Of a stretch of DNA of 64,000 nt, positions 63,894 through 64,000 are shown one piece after another (the stretch's first letter is position 1; each line of letters begins with the position of its first letter). A model generated the notes under the pieces. That model was given only the letters and a program-made list of their open reading frames with translations. It did not search any database and was not told the origin of the DNA. The translations under genes and the position numbers were made by a program. Source of the stretch: Trichobilharzia szidati (taxonomy: Eukaryota > Platyhelminthes > Trematoda > Strigeidida > Schistosomatidae); the NCBI GenBank assembly GCA_944472155.2, contig OX235275.1, forward strand, positions 55,879,228 through 55,943,227. Direction: 5' to 3'.

Positions 63894-64000
63894 CTACAAA
63901 AACAAACAAAAAAAGAGGAAAAATGAAGCTTAGATTACTACAGAGAGAAAAAACACATACTTTGTCATAGGGGCTGAAATATCCCCACGAAAACGTTTCC

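Overview
The window is nuclear DNA of a blood fluke (genus Schistosoma, species not settled). It is AT-rich and intron-heavy, it carries a cercarial elastase gene, a protease family known from schistosomes, and it holds a schistosome-type hammerhead ribozyme (Sm-alpha type). Nearly all other sequence is transposon debris: Penelope-like elements (PLEs) with GIY-YIG ends, RTE-type and other non-LTR retrotransposons, and two tRNA-derived SINE families.

Three host genes can be supported. (1) On the + strand, 2379-9394, a three- or four-exon gene encodes an N-terminal RING finger, a short coiled coil, a retrotransposon Gag-capsid-like region and a CCHC zinc knuckle. It looks like a captured gag joined to a RING E3 ligase module and is the most novel item here. 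(2) On the - strand, eleven in-phase exons between 63893 and 10695 encode the membrane helix, coiled coil and complete C-terminal SUN domain of a SUN1/SUN2-type LINC-complex protein. The N-terminal exons lie beyond the right edge; the visible part spans 53 kb and encodes 662 residues. (3) On the + strand, 39089-40721, a complete three-exon cercarial elastase gene (S1A serine protease, 268 aa, TATA box at 39025) lies inside a 15-kb SUN intron, antisense to it.

Layout: 1-2.2 kb is a CR1/jockey-like 3' end plus a PLE with a candidate hammerhead core; 2.4-9.4 kb is the RING-Gag gene, with a LINE and PLE pieces in its introns; 10.7-15.8 kb holds the four SUN-domain exons; 16-34 kb is SUN introns filled with PLE, RTE, SINE and Sm-alpha-type copies around three coiled-coil exons; 34.1-38.2 kb is a set of PLEs inserted inside one another; 39.0-40.7 kb is the elastase gene; 41-63.6 kb is further repeat-rich SUN introns with exons at 49.4, 53.4, 59.7 and 63.7 kb.

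The RING-Gag and SUN genes converge tail to tail, about 1.3 kb apart. No CRISPR array, genuine tRNA, rRNA or bacterial-type operon was seen. All calls come from reading the sequence; no database search was possible, and exon boundaries rest on splice consensus and reading-phase continuity.
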